A stretch of 64,000 nt of DNA from an uncultured Oscillospiraceae bacterium. GTDB taxonomy: Bacteria > Bacillota > Clostridia > Oscillospirales > Oscillospiraceae. The stretch is from positions 1 through 64,000 of the forward strand of contig CAJUPU010000013.1 of assembly GCA_910588495.1 (NCBI GenBank). The letters are read 5' to 3'. The notes beneath the pieces were generated by a model, which saw only the letters and a list, made by a program, of their open reading frames with translations, made no database searches and had not been told where the DNA came from. Positions 50,153-57,655 of the stretch are shown here, one piece after another; positions within the stretch are counted from its first letter, which is position 1, and each line of letters opens with the position of its first letter. The translations under genes and the position numbers were made by a program.

Positions 50153-50785
50153 TTATAACGCCTCTCCTCCCGCCGCACCCAGCAGCTCCCGGGCGTAGGG
50201 CAGCTTTAAGATCTCATCGCACAGCGTGTGCCATTCGTCCAGCTTGTGGCCCCGCCGGGCGTAGTACAGGTTGACCAGCACCTCATAGTTCAGCGTCACC
50301 GTGCGCAGCTGGTCGTAGCTGGCGGGGAGCAGCTGGATCAGGTCGTACCAGTCCGCCTTGTCCTTGCCCTCCACGAAGCGGCGGCGCACCCCCTCCAGAT
50401 AGCCCACGTACTGCGTGAACTGCGCCAGGGAGGCGGGGGTCAGGTGGTCGGTGGAGAAGTCCCCCACCTCCAAAGGCTTGGCGTGGAGCTTGTGCATGGT
50501 GGAGGTGGAGTTGGCCACGGTGCCCACCTTATAGGTATCGAACTCCTTCCACCAGTACAGGGGGGCGGTGATGTCCATGGACACCAGGATCTGCCGGAGG
50601 AACTTCCGGTGGTCGCTGCCCGCGGCGCACAGCCGCACCGCCAGGGCCAGGTCGTTCTCCCCCAGCACATAGGCCCCGGCCCCGTCATAGCCGCTGTCCA
50701 TCCGCCCCCAGCTGTTCATGGGGTTGCGGGCCCCCCGGATGGCGTTTTCCAGATTCATGACGCTGACGCGCTCCACCTTCAGCAT
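50153..50785 (-). CDS. Conserved-looking soluble protein, function unknown (possibly ThyX-like)
   Basis: I do not firmly recognise this 210-aa protein. It has no signal or membrane segment. The central sequence HRKFLRQILVSMDITAPLYWWKEFDTYKVGTVANSTSTMHKL (read as HRKFLRQILVSMDITAPLYW then KEFDTYKVGTVANSTSTMHK) is reminiscent of flavin-dependent thymidylate synthase. It has aromatic residues and a K-x-x-x-x-x-x-N-S-x-S pattern, but not the canonical RHRxxSxNExSxRY motif. I hold this relation at low confidence. The ATG at 50785 has AAGGAGGAG upstream. It has its own terminator. The downstream PadR promoter is separate. Confidence 0.65.
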   Translation of the reverse strand: MLKVERVSVMNLENAIRGARNPMNSWGRMDSGYDGAGAYVLGENDLALAVRLCAAGSDHRKFLRQILVSMDITAPLYWWKEFDTYKVGTVANSTSTMHKLHAKPLEVGDFSTDHLTPASLAQFTQYVGYLEGVRRRFVEGKDKADWYDLIQLLPASYDQLRTVTLNYEVLVNLYYARRGHKLDEWHTLCDEILKLPYARELLGAAGGEAL

Positions 50786-50840
50786 AAAAGCTCCTCCTTA
50801 CGGCAGGAGCGCCGCCCGCCGGGCGGCGCTCCTGGGACAT

Positions 50841-51953
50841 TCAGTTGCTCGAAATGTACTCGCCCTTGATATAGCCGGGCGTGGCGACGCCGCCCTGGCC
50901 GGAGAAGGTGATCTGATACCAGCCGTTGCCCGCGTCGGCCACCACCTGGACGGTGTTGCCGTTGAGCAGGGTGGCGATCGGGGGATTGGACGTGCTGGGG
51001 TCGGCGCGCACGTTCAGGCCGCCGGACGCCCCCACGATGGTGCCGGACCGGCCCACGGTAGGCCCGCCGGTGGTGGGCGCCTGGGTGGACGGGGGCGGGG
51101 TGGCGGTGGTGCCGCTTCCGGCGATGGTGGAGATGTAATCGCCCATGATATAGCCCGTCAAGGTCTGCCCGCCGGAGCCCGTAAAGCTGATGTTATACCA
51201 GCCGTTCCCCGCCGAGGACAGCACGGAGATGGAATTACCGTTGAGCAGGGTGGCGATCGGGGGGTTGGACGTGCTGGGGTCGGGGCGCACCCGCAGCCCG
51301 CCGCTGGCGTTGACGATGGTGGCCCGCTGGCCGCCGGTGGGAGGCGGGGTGGTGACGGGGGCGCTGGGAGGCACAGTGGGCTCCACCGGCGCGGAGGGCT
51401 GCTCCAGGTCGGGGCTGACCACGGGGTCGGAGGAGGGGATGGCCGGGGCGCTGGAGCCGGGAACGGGGCTGGGCGCGGCGGACACCGCCACCGGCGCGCT
51501 GGGCTTGCCGTCCTGATCCTTGTGGAGCTGGGGATAGATGAAGGTGAACACGATCACCAGCGCCGCCACGATGATCACCAGGGAGCACAGGAAGGTGATC
51601 AGCCGGGGCCAGTTCACCGGGGGCAGCTCGAAGCCGCCCTCCTTGGGGGCCAGCCGCTTGCCCCCCTTGGGCCGGGGGGCGTAGTACTCCTCCTCCGGCT
51701 CCTCGTCGAACGCGTCCTGTCCGTCGAACACGTAGGTGTCGTCCAGCTCCTCCCGGCTGTCCCGCCGGGGGGAGGGCTTGGCCGGAGGGGGCGTGGGTAT
51801 GTAGCGGGAGCTGGATTTGGGATCGTCCCGCCCGGACGTGCGCCGGGGGTCATTGCGGGCCCCGCAGAAGGGACAGCGCCGGTAGGTGGCGCTGTAATCC
51901 TCGCCGCAGGCATCGCAGTGGATCAGTGTATCGTGAGAAGGCTTGGCAGCCAT
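50841..51953 (-). CDS. Zinc-ribbon/transmembrane protein with two SH3b domains
   Basis: A 370-aa single-pass protein. Residues about 12-35 form a zinc ribbon (CDACGEDYSATYRRCPFCGA). An acidic, Pro-rich region follows to about 112. One transmembrane helix (about 118-142, LITFLCSLVIIVAALVIVFTF) is followed by a Pro/Ser-rich extracellular stretch. Two bacterial SH3 domains (about 213-280 and 303-370) complete it, each with GLRVRPDPSTSNPPIATLLNGN-type sequence (R/N variants), GNGWY and GYI. SH3b domains bind peptidoglycan peptides, so it may sense or bind the wall from the membrane. The two SH3b coding segments share a nearly identical 50-bp DNA stretch. The ATG at 51953 has GGAGGGA upstream. Confidence 0.85.
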   Translation of the reverse strand: MAAKPSHDTLIHCDACGEDYSATYRRCPFCGARNDPRRTSGRDDPKSSSRYIPTPPPAKPSPRRDSREELDDTYVFDGQDAFDEEPEEEYYAPRPKGGKRLAPKEGGFELPPVNWPRLITFLCSLVIIVAALVIVFTFIYPQLHKDQDGKPSAPVAVSAAPSPVPGSSAPAIPSSDPVVSPDLEQPSAPVEPTVPPSAPVTTPPPTGGQRATIVNASGGLRVRPDPSTSNPPIATLLNGNSISVLSSAGNGWYNISFTGSGGQTLTGYIMGDYISTIAGSGTTATPPPSTQAPTTGGPTVGRSGTIVGASGGLNVRADPSTSNPPIATLLNGNTVQVVADAGNGWYQITFSGQGGVATPGYIKGEYISSN

Positions 51954-52080
51954 GATGGGATCCCTCCTTGACAGAACGGCTCGAAGCTTGTCATATGCCT
52001 TTTTATTCTACACGCTTTGCCCCCGTTCGTCAATCCTTTTTATGTCTCCTTCTCCCAACCTCCTCTGGAAAAAGATAGAA

Positions 52081-52106
52081 ACGCGCCCCCGCTCCTGCGG
52101 GGGCGC
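52081..52106 (-). terminator. Terminator downstream of the 63-aa gene
   Basis: GCGCCCCCGC / GCGGGGGCGC with a 4-nt loop. On the minus strand it is followed by a T-rich run. Confidence 0.75.
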
Positions 52107-52111
52107 GCCGG

Positions 52112-52303
52112 TCAAAGCTCAGGGGAGTGGAACAGCTCCGGGTCCTGCCAGTCGTCCAGCTCGAACCCCGCTCTGGGGGGCGTGGACTGGGGCCCGGCCT
52201 GCATCCGCCCGGCCACCAGGCTGGACAGATCCTCGTAGGGGGGCTTGCGATACCGGGGATCTCGGGCCGCCAGCTCCCGCTCATCGGGCTTTTTGCGCTC
52301 CAT
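52112..52303 (-). CDS. Small soluble protein (63 aa), function unknown
   Basis: No family is recognised. A strong AAGGAGG lies 7 nt before the ATG at 52303. The protein is charged and Pro-rich (MERKKPDERELAARDPRYRK, then PPYEDLSSLVAGRM and a C-terminal acidic DDWQDPELFHSPEL). It has no hydrophobic segment. It is followed by a clear terminator and preceded by another tiny gene at 52364. The good ribosome site and terminator support a real gene. Confidence 0.65.
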   Translation of the reverse strand: MERKKPDERELAARDPRYRKPPYEDLSSLVAGRMQAGPQSTPPRAGFELDDWQDPELFHSPEL

Positions 52304-52363
52304 GGCGTTTCCTCCTTGGAGGGGGAAGGCGGAGGGCATCGCCGCCCTCCGCCCGCCTCCGGC

Positions 52364-52519
52364 TCAGTAGCCCCGGCCGCCGCCCTTGTTCTCAGGGCCG
52401 TTGGAGTTCCTCTTGTTCGCGGGATCCTGCTCCTTCTTGTTCTGGCCGCTGGGCTGCTTCTTGTTCTGGGTGCTGGGCTGGTCCTTGTTTTCGGGACCAT
52501 TGTAATTGCGGTTATCCAT
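52364..52519 (-). CDS. Very small Asn/Lys/Gln-rich hydrophilic protein (51 aa)
   Basis: No family is firmly recognised. The ATG at 52519 has GAGGTG 6 nt upstream. The protein is wholly hydrophilic, without Cys, Trp, Ile, Leu or Val, and starts MDNRNYNGPENKDQPSTQNK. The motif NGPENK occurs near both ends and QNKK twice in the middle; it ends GGGRGY. Such composition is seen in some small spore or coat-associated proteins, but no SASP signature is present. It probably forms a transcript with the 63-aa gene. Confidence 0.6.
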   Translation of the reverse strand: MDNRNYNGPENKDQPSTQNKKQPSGQNKKEQDPANKRNSNGPENKGGGRGY

Positions 52520-52683
52520 GATCATCACCTCACGCAGGACAGTATGCCACCCTATCCCTGCGGTTATACGGAATGGAAAAATTTTTTAAAAAATAGTACC
52601 CATCCGTGATACGCTGTGTTATAATATTTTTAGTCGTATCGGATCTGAGCCCGTCGATCTCAATCGAAAGGAAGGATGCTGTT

Positions 52684-53139
52684 ATGAAATGCCCGTATTG
52701 CGCACATTTAGAAAGCAAGGTGGTGGACTCCCGCCCTGCGGACGAGGGGAGCAGCATCCGCCGCCGCCGGGAATGCCTGGCCTGCCGGAAGCGGTTCACC
52801 ACCTACGAGATCATGGAGAGCCTGCCCCTGATGGTCATCAAGCGGGACGGGAACCGTCAGGCCTTCGACAAGAACAAGCTGCTGGGCAGTATGCTCAAAG
52901 CCTGCGAGAAGCGCTCGGTGTCCATGTCCACCCTGGAGCGGCTGGCGGGGGAGATCGAGCAGTCCCTGCAGAACGAGATGGAGCGGGAGGTCCCCAGCAC
53001 CGAGATCGGCGAGCTGGTGATGGAGCGGCTGAAGGACGTGGACGAGGTGTCCTACGTCCGCTTCGCCTCGGTCTACCGCCAGTTCAAGGACATCAACACC
53101 TTCATGGCGGAGCTGACCAAGCTGCTGGAAGAAAAGTGA
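52684..53139 (+). CDS. nrdR: Transcriptional repressor NrdR
   Basis: NrdR (151 aa) is the ATP/dATP-sensing repressor of ribonucleotide reductase genes. The N-terminal zinc ribbon has CPYCAHLESKVVDSR and RRRECLACRKRFTTYE with two CxxC pairs. The ATP-cone domain (about 48-140) has VIKRDGNRQAFDKNKLLGS (start VIKRDG) and a typical LEEK end. GGAAGGA precedes the ATG at 52684. A TATAAT at 52620-52625 could be the -10, but its -35 is poor. No ribonucleotide reductase gene or NrdR box is within the window. It is monocistronic, with a terminator at 53144. Confidence 0.95.
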   Translation: MKCPYCAHLESKVVDSRPADEGSSIRRRRECLACRKRFTTYEIMESLPLMVIKRDGNRQAFDKNKLLGSMLKACEKRSVSMSTLERLAGEIEQSLQNEMEREVPSTEIGELVMERLKDVDEVSYVRFASVYRQFKDINTFMAELTKLLEEK

Positions 53140-53143
53140 TACC

Positions 53144-53176
53144 GGCCCCGGCGCATCCGCGCCGGGGGCCTTTTTT
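53144..53176 (+). terminator. nrdR terminator
   Basis: GGCCCCGGCG / CGCCGGGGGCC with a short loop, followed by TTTTTT. Confidence 0.88.
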
Positions 53177-53283
53177 CGTCGAGATCTAGCAGTCCGGGGC
53201 CCTTTGTGAAAGCCGCTCGGCGGGCAGAATGTGAACGGAGAGTGAATTTTTGCCGCTCGGCCCAAATTTTTTGAAATTAGGGG

Positions 53284-53312
53284 TTGATTTTTTCCGGAAA
53301 AGAGGGTATCAT
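53284..53312 (+). promoter_or_regulatory. Sigma-A promoter of groESL
   Basis: TTGATT (53284-53289) and TATCAT (53307-53312) with a 17-bp spacer end 11 bp before the CIRCE element. Confidence 0.7.
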
Positions 53313-53323
53313 CATACGCGTGG

Positions 53324-53350
53324 TTAGCACTCAGGTAAATGGAGTGCTAA
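53324..53350. promoter_or_regulatory. CIRCE element (HrcA operator)
   Basis: TTAGCACTC-N9-GAGTGCTAA is a perfect match to the HrcA-binding CIRCE consensus. It is positioned around the groESL start of transcription. Confidence 0.97.
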
Positions 53351-53523
53351 CCCCACGGCGCGAAACCGCCGTGAGCCGCGCGGATGGAGCGGAGCGAACG
53401 CAACGGCCCAAGGCCCGCACAGCGGGGCCGGCCTTTGCCCGAGCTACAGCGAAGCCGCGGGCCGCGGACCGGCGAAGCGTGGATACAGTTGATACGTAAA
53501 CTATAAATAAGGAGGCACTTATC
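53351..53523 (+). repeat. groESL leader carrying a dispersed-repeat copy
   Basis: The 173 bases between CIRCE and groES contain CGCGCGGATGGAGCGGAGCG (about 53377-53396), the second half of the dispersed repeat, plus further GC-rich inverted repeats. CGAAGCGTG near 53473 recurs at 53849. No gene is present. In most Firmicutes this leader is much shorter. Confidence 0.55.
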
Positions 53524-53808
53524 ATGAATCTCAAACCCCTGTCCGACCGCGTGATCCTCAAGGCTCTGGAGGCCGAGGAAAAGACCAAGGGCGGCATCAT
53601 CCTCACCGCCAACGCCAAGGAGAAGCCCGAGATGGCGGAAGTGGTGGCGGTGGGCCCCGGCGGCACGGTGGACGGCAAGGAGGTCGTGATGACCGTGAAG
53701 GTGGGCGACAAGGTGCTCACCAGCAAGTATTCCGGCACCGAGGTCAAGGTGGACGGCGAGGAGTACACCATCGTCCGTCAGAACGACATCCTGGCCATCG
53801 TGGAGTAA
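53524..53808 (+). CDS. groES: Co-chaperonin GroES
   Basis: GroES (94 aa) is the heptameric lid of the GroEL chamber. MNLKPLSDRVILKALEAEEK, the mobile loop around EKTKGGIILTANAKEKPEMA, the VVAVGPGG turn and the end YTIVRQNDILAIVE are typical. AAGGAGG precedes the ATG. It is expressed from a CIRCE-controlled promoter about 200 bp upstream, so it is HrcA-regulated heat-shock gene expression. Another repeat copy separates it from groEL. Confidence 0.98.
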   Translation: MNLKPLSDRVILKALEAEEKTKGGIILTANAKEKPEMAEVVAVGPGGTVDGKEVVMTVKVGDKVLTSKYSGTEVKVDGEEYTIVRQNDILAIVE

Positions 53809-53810
53809 GA

Positions 53811-53860
53811 AGCGCGGAGCCGTCGTGAGCAGCGCGCCGCGAACAGGCGAAGCGTGACAG
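53811..53860 (+). repeat. Dispersed GC-rich repeat between groES and groEL
   Basis: GCGCGGAGCCGTCGTGAGCA followed by GCGCG matches the copy at 12011. The following GAACAGGCGAAGCGTGACAG recurs with changes after groEL (about 55545-55565). Confidence 0.65.
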
Positions 53861-53899
53861 CAATGTCAACACATCTCAACTATCTGGAGGTAATGCGAT

Positions 53900-55525
53900 A
53901 TGTCTAAGATCATCTGCTATGGCGAGGAGGCCCGCCACGCCCTGGAGCGGGGCGTCAACCAGCTGGCCGACACCGTCAAGATCACCATGGGCCCCAAGGG
54001 CCGCAACGTGGTGCTGGACAAGAAGTTCGGCACCCCCCTGATCACCAACGACGGCGTGACCATCGCCAAGGAGATCGAGCTGGCCGACCCCTTTGAGAAC
54101 ATGGGCGCCCAGATCGTGAAGGAGGTCTCCACCAAGACCAACGACGTGGCCGGCGACGGCACCACCACCGCCACCCTGCTGGCCCAGGCCATCATCCGCG
54201 AGGGCCTGAAGAACCTGGCCGCCGGGGCCAACCCCATGGTCATGAAGAAGGGCATCTCCAAGGCCACCGACGCCGCCATCGAGGCCATCAAGGATCACTC
54301 CAAGCCGGTGTCCGGCACCTCCGACATCGCCCGGGTGGGCGCCATCTCCTCCTCCGACGAGGCCATCGGCACTCTGATTGCCGAGGCCATGGAGAAGGTC
54401 TCCCACGACGGCGTGATCACCGTGGAGGAGTCCAAGACCGCCGAGACCTACAGCGAAGTGGTGGAGGGCATGCAGCTGGACCGGGGCTACATCACCCCCT
54501 ATATGGTCACCGACACCGAGAAGATGGAGGCCGTGCTGGACGACGCCCTCATCCTGCTCACCGACAAGAAGATCTCCTCCATCCAGGACCTGCTGCCCAT
54601 CCTGGAGCAGGTGGCCCAGTCCGGCCGCCGTCTGCTGATCGTGGCCGAGGACGTGGAGGGCGACGCGCTGTCCACTCTGCTGGTCAACAAGCTGCGCGGC
54701 ACCCTGAACGTGTGCTGCATCAAGGCCCCCGGCTTCGGCGACCGCCGCAAGGAGATGCTGGAGGACATCGCTGTGCTCACTGGCGGCCAGGTCATCTCCT
54801 CCGACCTGGGCATGGAGGTCAAGGAGGCCACCATGGACATGCTGGGCCGCGCCCGTCAGGTGAAGGTCCAGAAGGAGAACACCATCATCGTGGACGGCGA
54901 GGGCTCCTCCGACGCCATCTCCGCCCGGGTGGGCCAGATCCGCAAGGCCATCGAGACCACCACCTCCGACTACGACAAGGAGAAGCTCCAGGAGCGCCTG
55001 GCCAAGCTGGCCGGCGGTGTGGCCATCATCCGCGTGGGCGCGGCCACCGAGGCCGAGATGAAGGAAAAGAAGCTGCGCATCGAGGACGCGCTGAACGCCA
55101 CCCGCGCGGCGGTGGAAGAGGGCATCGTGGCCGGCGGCGGCGCCGCCTACGTGGACGCGATCCCCGCCGTGGAGAAGCTGGTGGACGGCCTGGAGGGCGA
55201 TGAAAAGACCGGCGCCAACATCGTGGCCAAGGCCCTGGCCGAGCCCATGAAGCAGATCGCCGCCAACGCGGGCATCGACGGCTCCGTGGTGCTGGAGCGG
55301 GTGAAGTCCGCCGGCAAGACCGGCTACGGCTTCGACGCCTACAAGGAGGAGTACTGCGACATGATCGCCTCCGGCATCGTCGATCCCACCAAGGTGACCC
55401 GCTCCGCCCTGGAGAACGCCGCCTCCGTGGCCGCCGTGCTGCTGACCACCGAGTCCCTGGTGGCCGACAAGCCCGAGCCTCCCGCTCCCGCGGCGGCTCC
55501 CGCTCCCGACATGGGCATGTATTGA
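53900..55525 (+). CDS. groEL: Chaperonin GroEL
   Basis: The 541-aa 60-kDa chaperonin forms the double-ring ATP-dependent folding chamber. Equatorial-domain motifs are TMGPKGRNVVLDKKFGTPLI (split as TMGPKGRNVVLD and KKFGTPLI), DVAGDGTTTATLLAQAII with the catalytic Asp, and GGVAIIRVGAATE. The apical domain has GYITPYMVTD and VEGDALSTLLVNKLRG. The C-terminus ends in a shortened Gly-Met tail, PDMGMY. GGAGGT precedes the ATG. The strong codon bias matches that of rpsL and tuf. It is followed by a repeat fragment and a terminator. Confidence 0.98.
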   Translation: MSKIICYGEEARHALERGVNQLADTVKITMGPKGRNVVLDKKFGTPLITNDGVTIAKEIELADPFENMGAQIVKEVSTKTNDVAGDGTTTATLLAQAIIREGLKNLAAGANPMVMKKGISKATDAAIEAIKDHSKPVSGTSDIARVGAISSSDEAIGTLIAEAMEKVSHDGVITVEESKTAETYSEVVEGMQLDRGYITPYMVTDTEKMEAVLDDALILLTDKKISSIQDLLPILEQVAQSGRRLLIVAEDVEGDALSTLLVNKLRGTLNVCCIKAPGFGDRRKEMLEDIAVLTGGQVISSDLGMEVKEATMDMLGRARQVKVQKENTIIVDGEGSSDAISARVGQIRKAIETTTSDYDKEKLQERLAKLAGGVAIIRVGAATEAEMKEKKLRIEDALNATRAAVEEGIVAGGGAAYVDAIPAVEKLVDGLEGDEKTGANIVAKALAEPMKQIAANAGIDGSVVLERVKSAGKTGYGFDAYKEEYCDMIASGIVDPTKVTRSALENAASVAAVLLTTESLVADKPEPPAPAAAPAPDMGMY

Positions 55526-55570
55526 GAAGCGTCCCAGCCGTTTCGAACAGGCGAGACGTGACAGTAAAAA

Positions 55571-55604
55571 AAGGTCCCCAGGCTTACCGGCCTGGGGGCC
55601 TTTT
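55571..55604. terminator. Bidirectional terminator after groEL
   Basis: AAGGTCCCCAGGC / GCCTGGGGGCCTT with a short loop, an A run before it and a T run after it. It also ends the converging DUF2971 operon. Confidence 0.85.
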
Positions 55605-55611
55605 GCGATGT

Positions 55612-56448
55612 TCATCCCGACAGCCCCCGCAGGGGGCAGTCGGACAGGGACACCCGGTCCACCAGGCCGCCCAGAGCGTTGTCCCGGAGGTAGTCCTGGA
55701 AGATGGCCGCGGACTGGGTGGAGTCCGGCCCGATGATGATCTCGGCCACCAGGTCCTCCAGCCCCACCCCCGCCTCCCGGCACATGGCCTTCAGGTCCAG
55801 GGGGTAGTATTTCTTGATCCGCTCCCGGGTGACGTGATAGCAGGGCCGCACGTCGAACTCCGCCTTCTCGAAGGGGGACACCACCAGCCGCATCTCGTAC
55901 TCCGAGGAGAAGGAGGGGTGCTTGTAGGACACCGAGCAGGCCCACGCCTCCCGGACGGCCCGCTTCACCGCCGGATCCTCCGGGGAGATCGGCCCGCCCC
56001 GCCGGGCCAGGGCGCAGAACTCCTCCACCATGGGGTGGTCCGCCATGTCGTCCCGGTAGAACACCAGCTGGAGGGACAGCGCCCCCCGGGCCATCCGCTC
56101 CAGATAGTCCCGGTGCAGGGCGATGCACACCCCCCGGCCCCGGTTGCCGTACCGCTCCCACTGGGCGGCGTCGTCCCGGTGGAAAGAGAAGCAGGCGGCG
56201 AAGGCGGAATACTCCTTTTTCAGCTCCTCCCGGAACAGGGCCTGGAGCCGCCGGGCCTGTTCCCCGTTCCCCTCCCCCTCCAGCCGGTCCACGGCGGCGG
56301 CGCACAGCCGGTTCATAAAGTGCTTCATCTCCGCCGAGTCGTTCATCCGCAGTACGTTGTTCACCCGGAGCTGGGCGCAGCGCAGGATGCCGTCCAGAGC
56401 CTGGAAATCGGTGTAGTGATATAGGATCCTTCGGCGCAGATGGTCCAT
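55612..56448 (-). CDS. DUF2971-domain protein
   Basis: A 278-aa soluble protein of the DUF2971 family, of unknown function. Characteristic segments are LYHYTDFQALDGILRCAQLRV (split as YHYTDFQALDGIL and RCAQLRV), LRMNDSAEMKHF, FAACFSFHRDDAAQWERYGN, GVCIALHRDYL and YKHPSFSSEYEMRLVV. The H-Y-T start and later Glu recall ADP-ribosyltransferase-type folds, but this is only my impression. The ATG at 56448 has AAGGAGGG about 5 nt upstream. It lies 20 bases after the vWA gene and is therefore the last gene of the MoxR/vWA operon, ahead of a terminator. Confidence 0.8.
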   Translation of the reverse strand: MDHLRRRILYHYTDFQALDGILRCAQLRVNNVLRMNDSAEMKHFMNRLCAAAVDRLEGEGNGEQARRLQALFREELKKEYSAFAACFSFHRDDAAQWERYGNRGRGVCIALHRDYLERMARGALSLQLVFYRDDMADHPMVEEFCALARRGGPISPEDPAVKRAVREAWACSVSYKHPSFSSEYEMRLVVSPFEKAEFDVRPCYHVTRERIKKYYPLDLKAMCREAGVGLEDLVAEIIIGPDSTQSAAIFQDYLRDNALGGLVDRVSLSDCPLRGLSG

Positions 56449-56468
56449 GCTGCCCTCCTTTCTCCCGC

Positions 56469-57644
56469 TCAACTGTTTTTCTCCTTCATCAGCCCCTCCA
56501 GGCTCTGCCCCTTCAGGCACCGCTCCAGCAGCTCGGGCAGACGCTCCGGCGCGCAGGCGAAGCAGGGGATGCCCATGGCCGCGATCCGCCGGGCGGTCTC
56601 CGGGTCGTAGAAGGGCTTTCCCCCATCGGCGATGGCCAGCAGCACCACCACCCTTGCCCCCGACTCCTTCAGCTCCTCCACCCGGCGCAGCAGCGCCGCC
56701 CGGTTGCCCCCCTCGTACAGGTCGGAGATCAGGAAGAACAGGGTCTTGGCCGGAGCCTCGACCAGCCCCTGGCAGTAGGCGACGGACTTGGCGATGTCGG
56801 TGCCGCCCCCCATCTGGAAGCCGAACAGCAGGTCCACCGGGTCGGCGCACAGAGGGGTCAGGTCCATGATCTGGGTGTCGAAGGTCACCACGCTGGTCTT
56901 GACTGCGGACATGGACGCCAGCACGCAGGCCATCACCGACGAGTAGAGGATGGACTGGCCCATGGAGCCGCTCTGGTCGATGTCCAGGATGATGTGCCAG
57001 CGGTTCACCTTGCTGGACCGGTCGAAGAACCACACCCGTTCGGGGACGATCGTTTTCAACTCCGCGTTATAATTTTTCAGGTTCCGCCGTATTGTATAGG
57101 GAAAGTCCAGGGCGGACGCCGATGGGAGGGGAGAGTGGGCCCGGCGGTCCAGCGCCGCCGTCACCGCCCGGCGCACGTCGTGCTCCAGCAGCTTGTTCAG
57201 CTGCTCCACGATCCTGCGGATGTACGCCCGGGCGGCCTGCTTAGACTTTTTCGGGATCTGGTCCTTGAGCATCAGCAGGGTGGAGGCCATGTTCAGGTCC
57301 GGCTCCAGCCCCTCCAGCAGCTCGGGCTCCAGCAGCAGCTGCTTGAGGCCCTTGCGCTCGATGGCGTCGTTCTGCACCACCGCCACCATCTCCGGGTCGA
57401 AGAGGGTACGCAGGTCCCCCAGCCACTTGGAGACCGCCGGGGAGGACGGCCCCCTCCCCGCCCCGCCGCTGGGGCCGGGGCCGCCGCCGAAGCCCTCGCC
57501 GGGGCCGCCGTAGATCGCTCCCAAGGCGGCGTCCATCAGCAGCTCCTCCTGGGACAGCCCGCCGCCTCCCATGCTCTGGAAGGACTTCTGCGTCTCACTG
57601 CCCAGGATCAGCCGCCAGCGGGAAGATCGTTCGGTCCGCGCCAC
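56469..57644 (-). CDS. vWA-domain (CoxE-like) protein
   Basis: A 391-aa protein with an N-terminal helical region (about 1-195, Gly/Pro-rich near 45-70) and a C-terminal von Willebrand A domain. The MIDAS motif is ILDIDQSGSMGQS (D-x-S-x-S pattern, about residue 220). The conserved Thr is in MGGGTDIAKSV, and LISDLYEG supplies the third site. CoxE-like vWA proteins act with MoxR AAA+ ATPases to remodel or insert metals into partner proteins; in conflict systems they pair with effector modules. Here the MoxR gene is two genes upstream. It starts with GTG at 57644. The gap to the DUF5682-like gene is 11 bp. Confidence 0.88.
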   Translation of the reverse strand: MARTERSSRWRLILGSETQKSFQSMGGGGLSQEELLMDAALGAIYGGPGEGFGGGPGPSGGAGRGPSSPAVSKWLGDLRTLFDPEMVAVVQNDAIERKGLKQLLLEPELLEGLEPDLNMASTLLMLKDQIPKKSKQAARAYIRRIVEQLNKLLEHDVRRAVTAALDRRAHSPLPSASALDFPYTIRRNLKNYNAELKTIVPERVWFFDRSSKVNRWHIILDIDQSGSMGQSILYSSVMACVLASMSAVKTSVVTFDTQIMDLTPLCADPVDLLFGFQMGGGTDIAKSVAYCQGLVEAPAKTLFFLISDLYEGGNRAALLRRVEELKESGARVVVLLAIADGGKPFYDPETARRIAAMGIPCFACAPERLPELLERCLKGQSLEGLMKEKNS

Positions 57645-57655
57645 AGCTCCACCCC

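Noticed and set aside
50805..50832. Hairpin AGGAGCGCCGCCCG / GGCGGCGCTCCT between the SH3b gene and the 210-aa gene as a terminator
   Set aside because: The stem is good, but no T run follows it on the minus strand. It may only be an intergenic hairpin.
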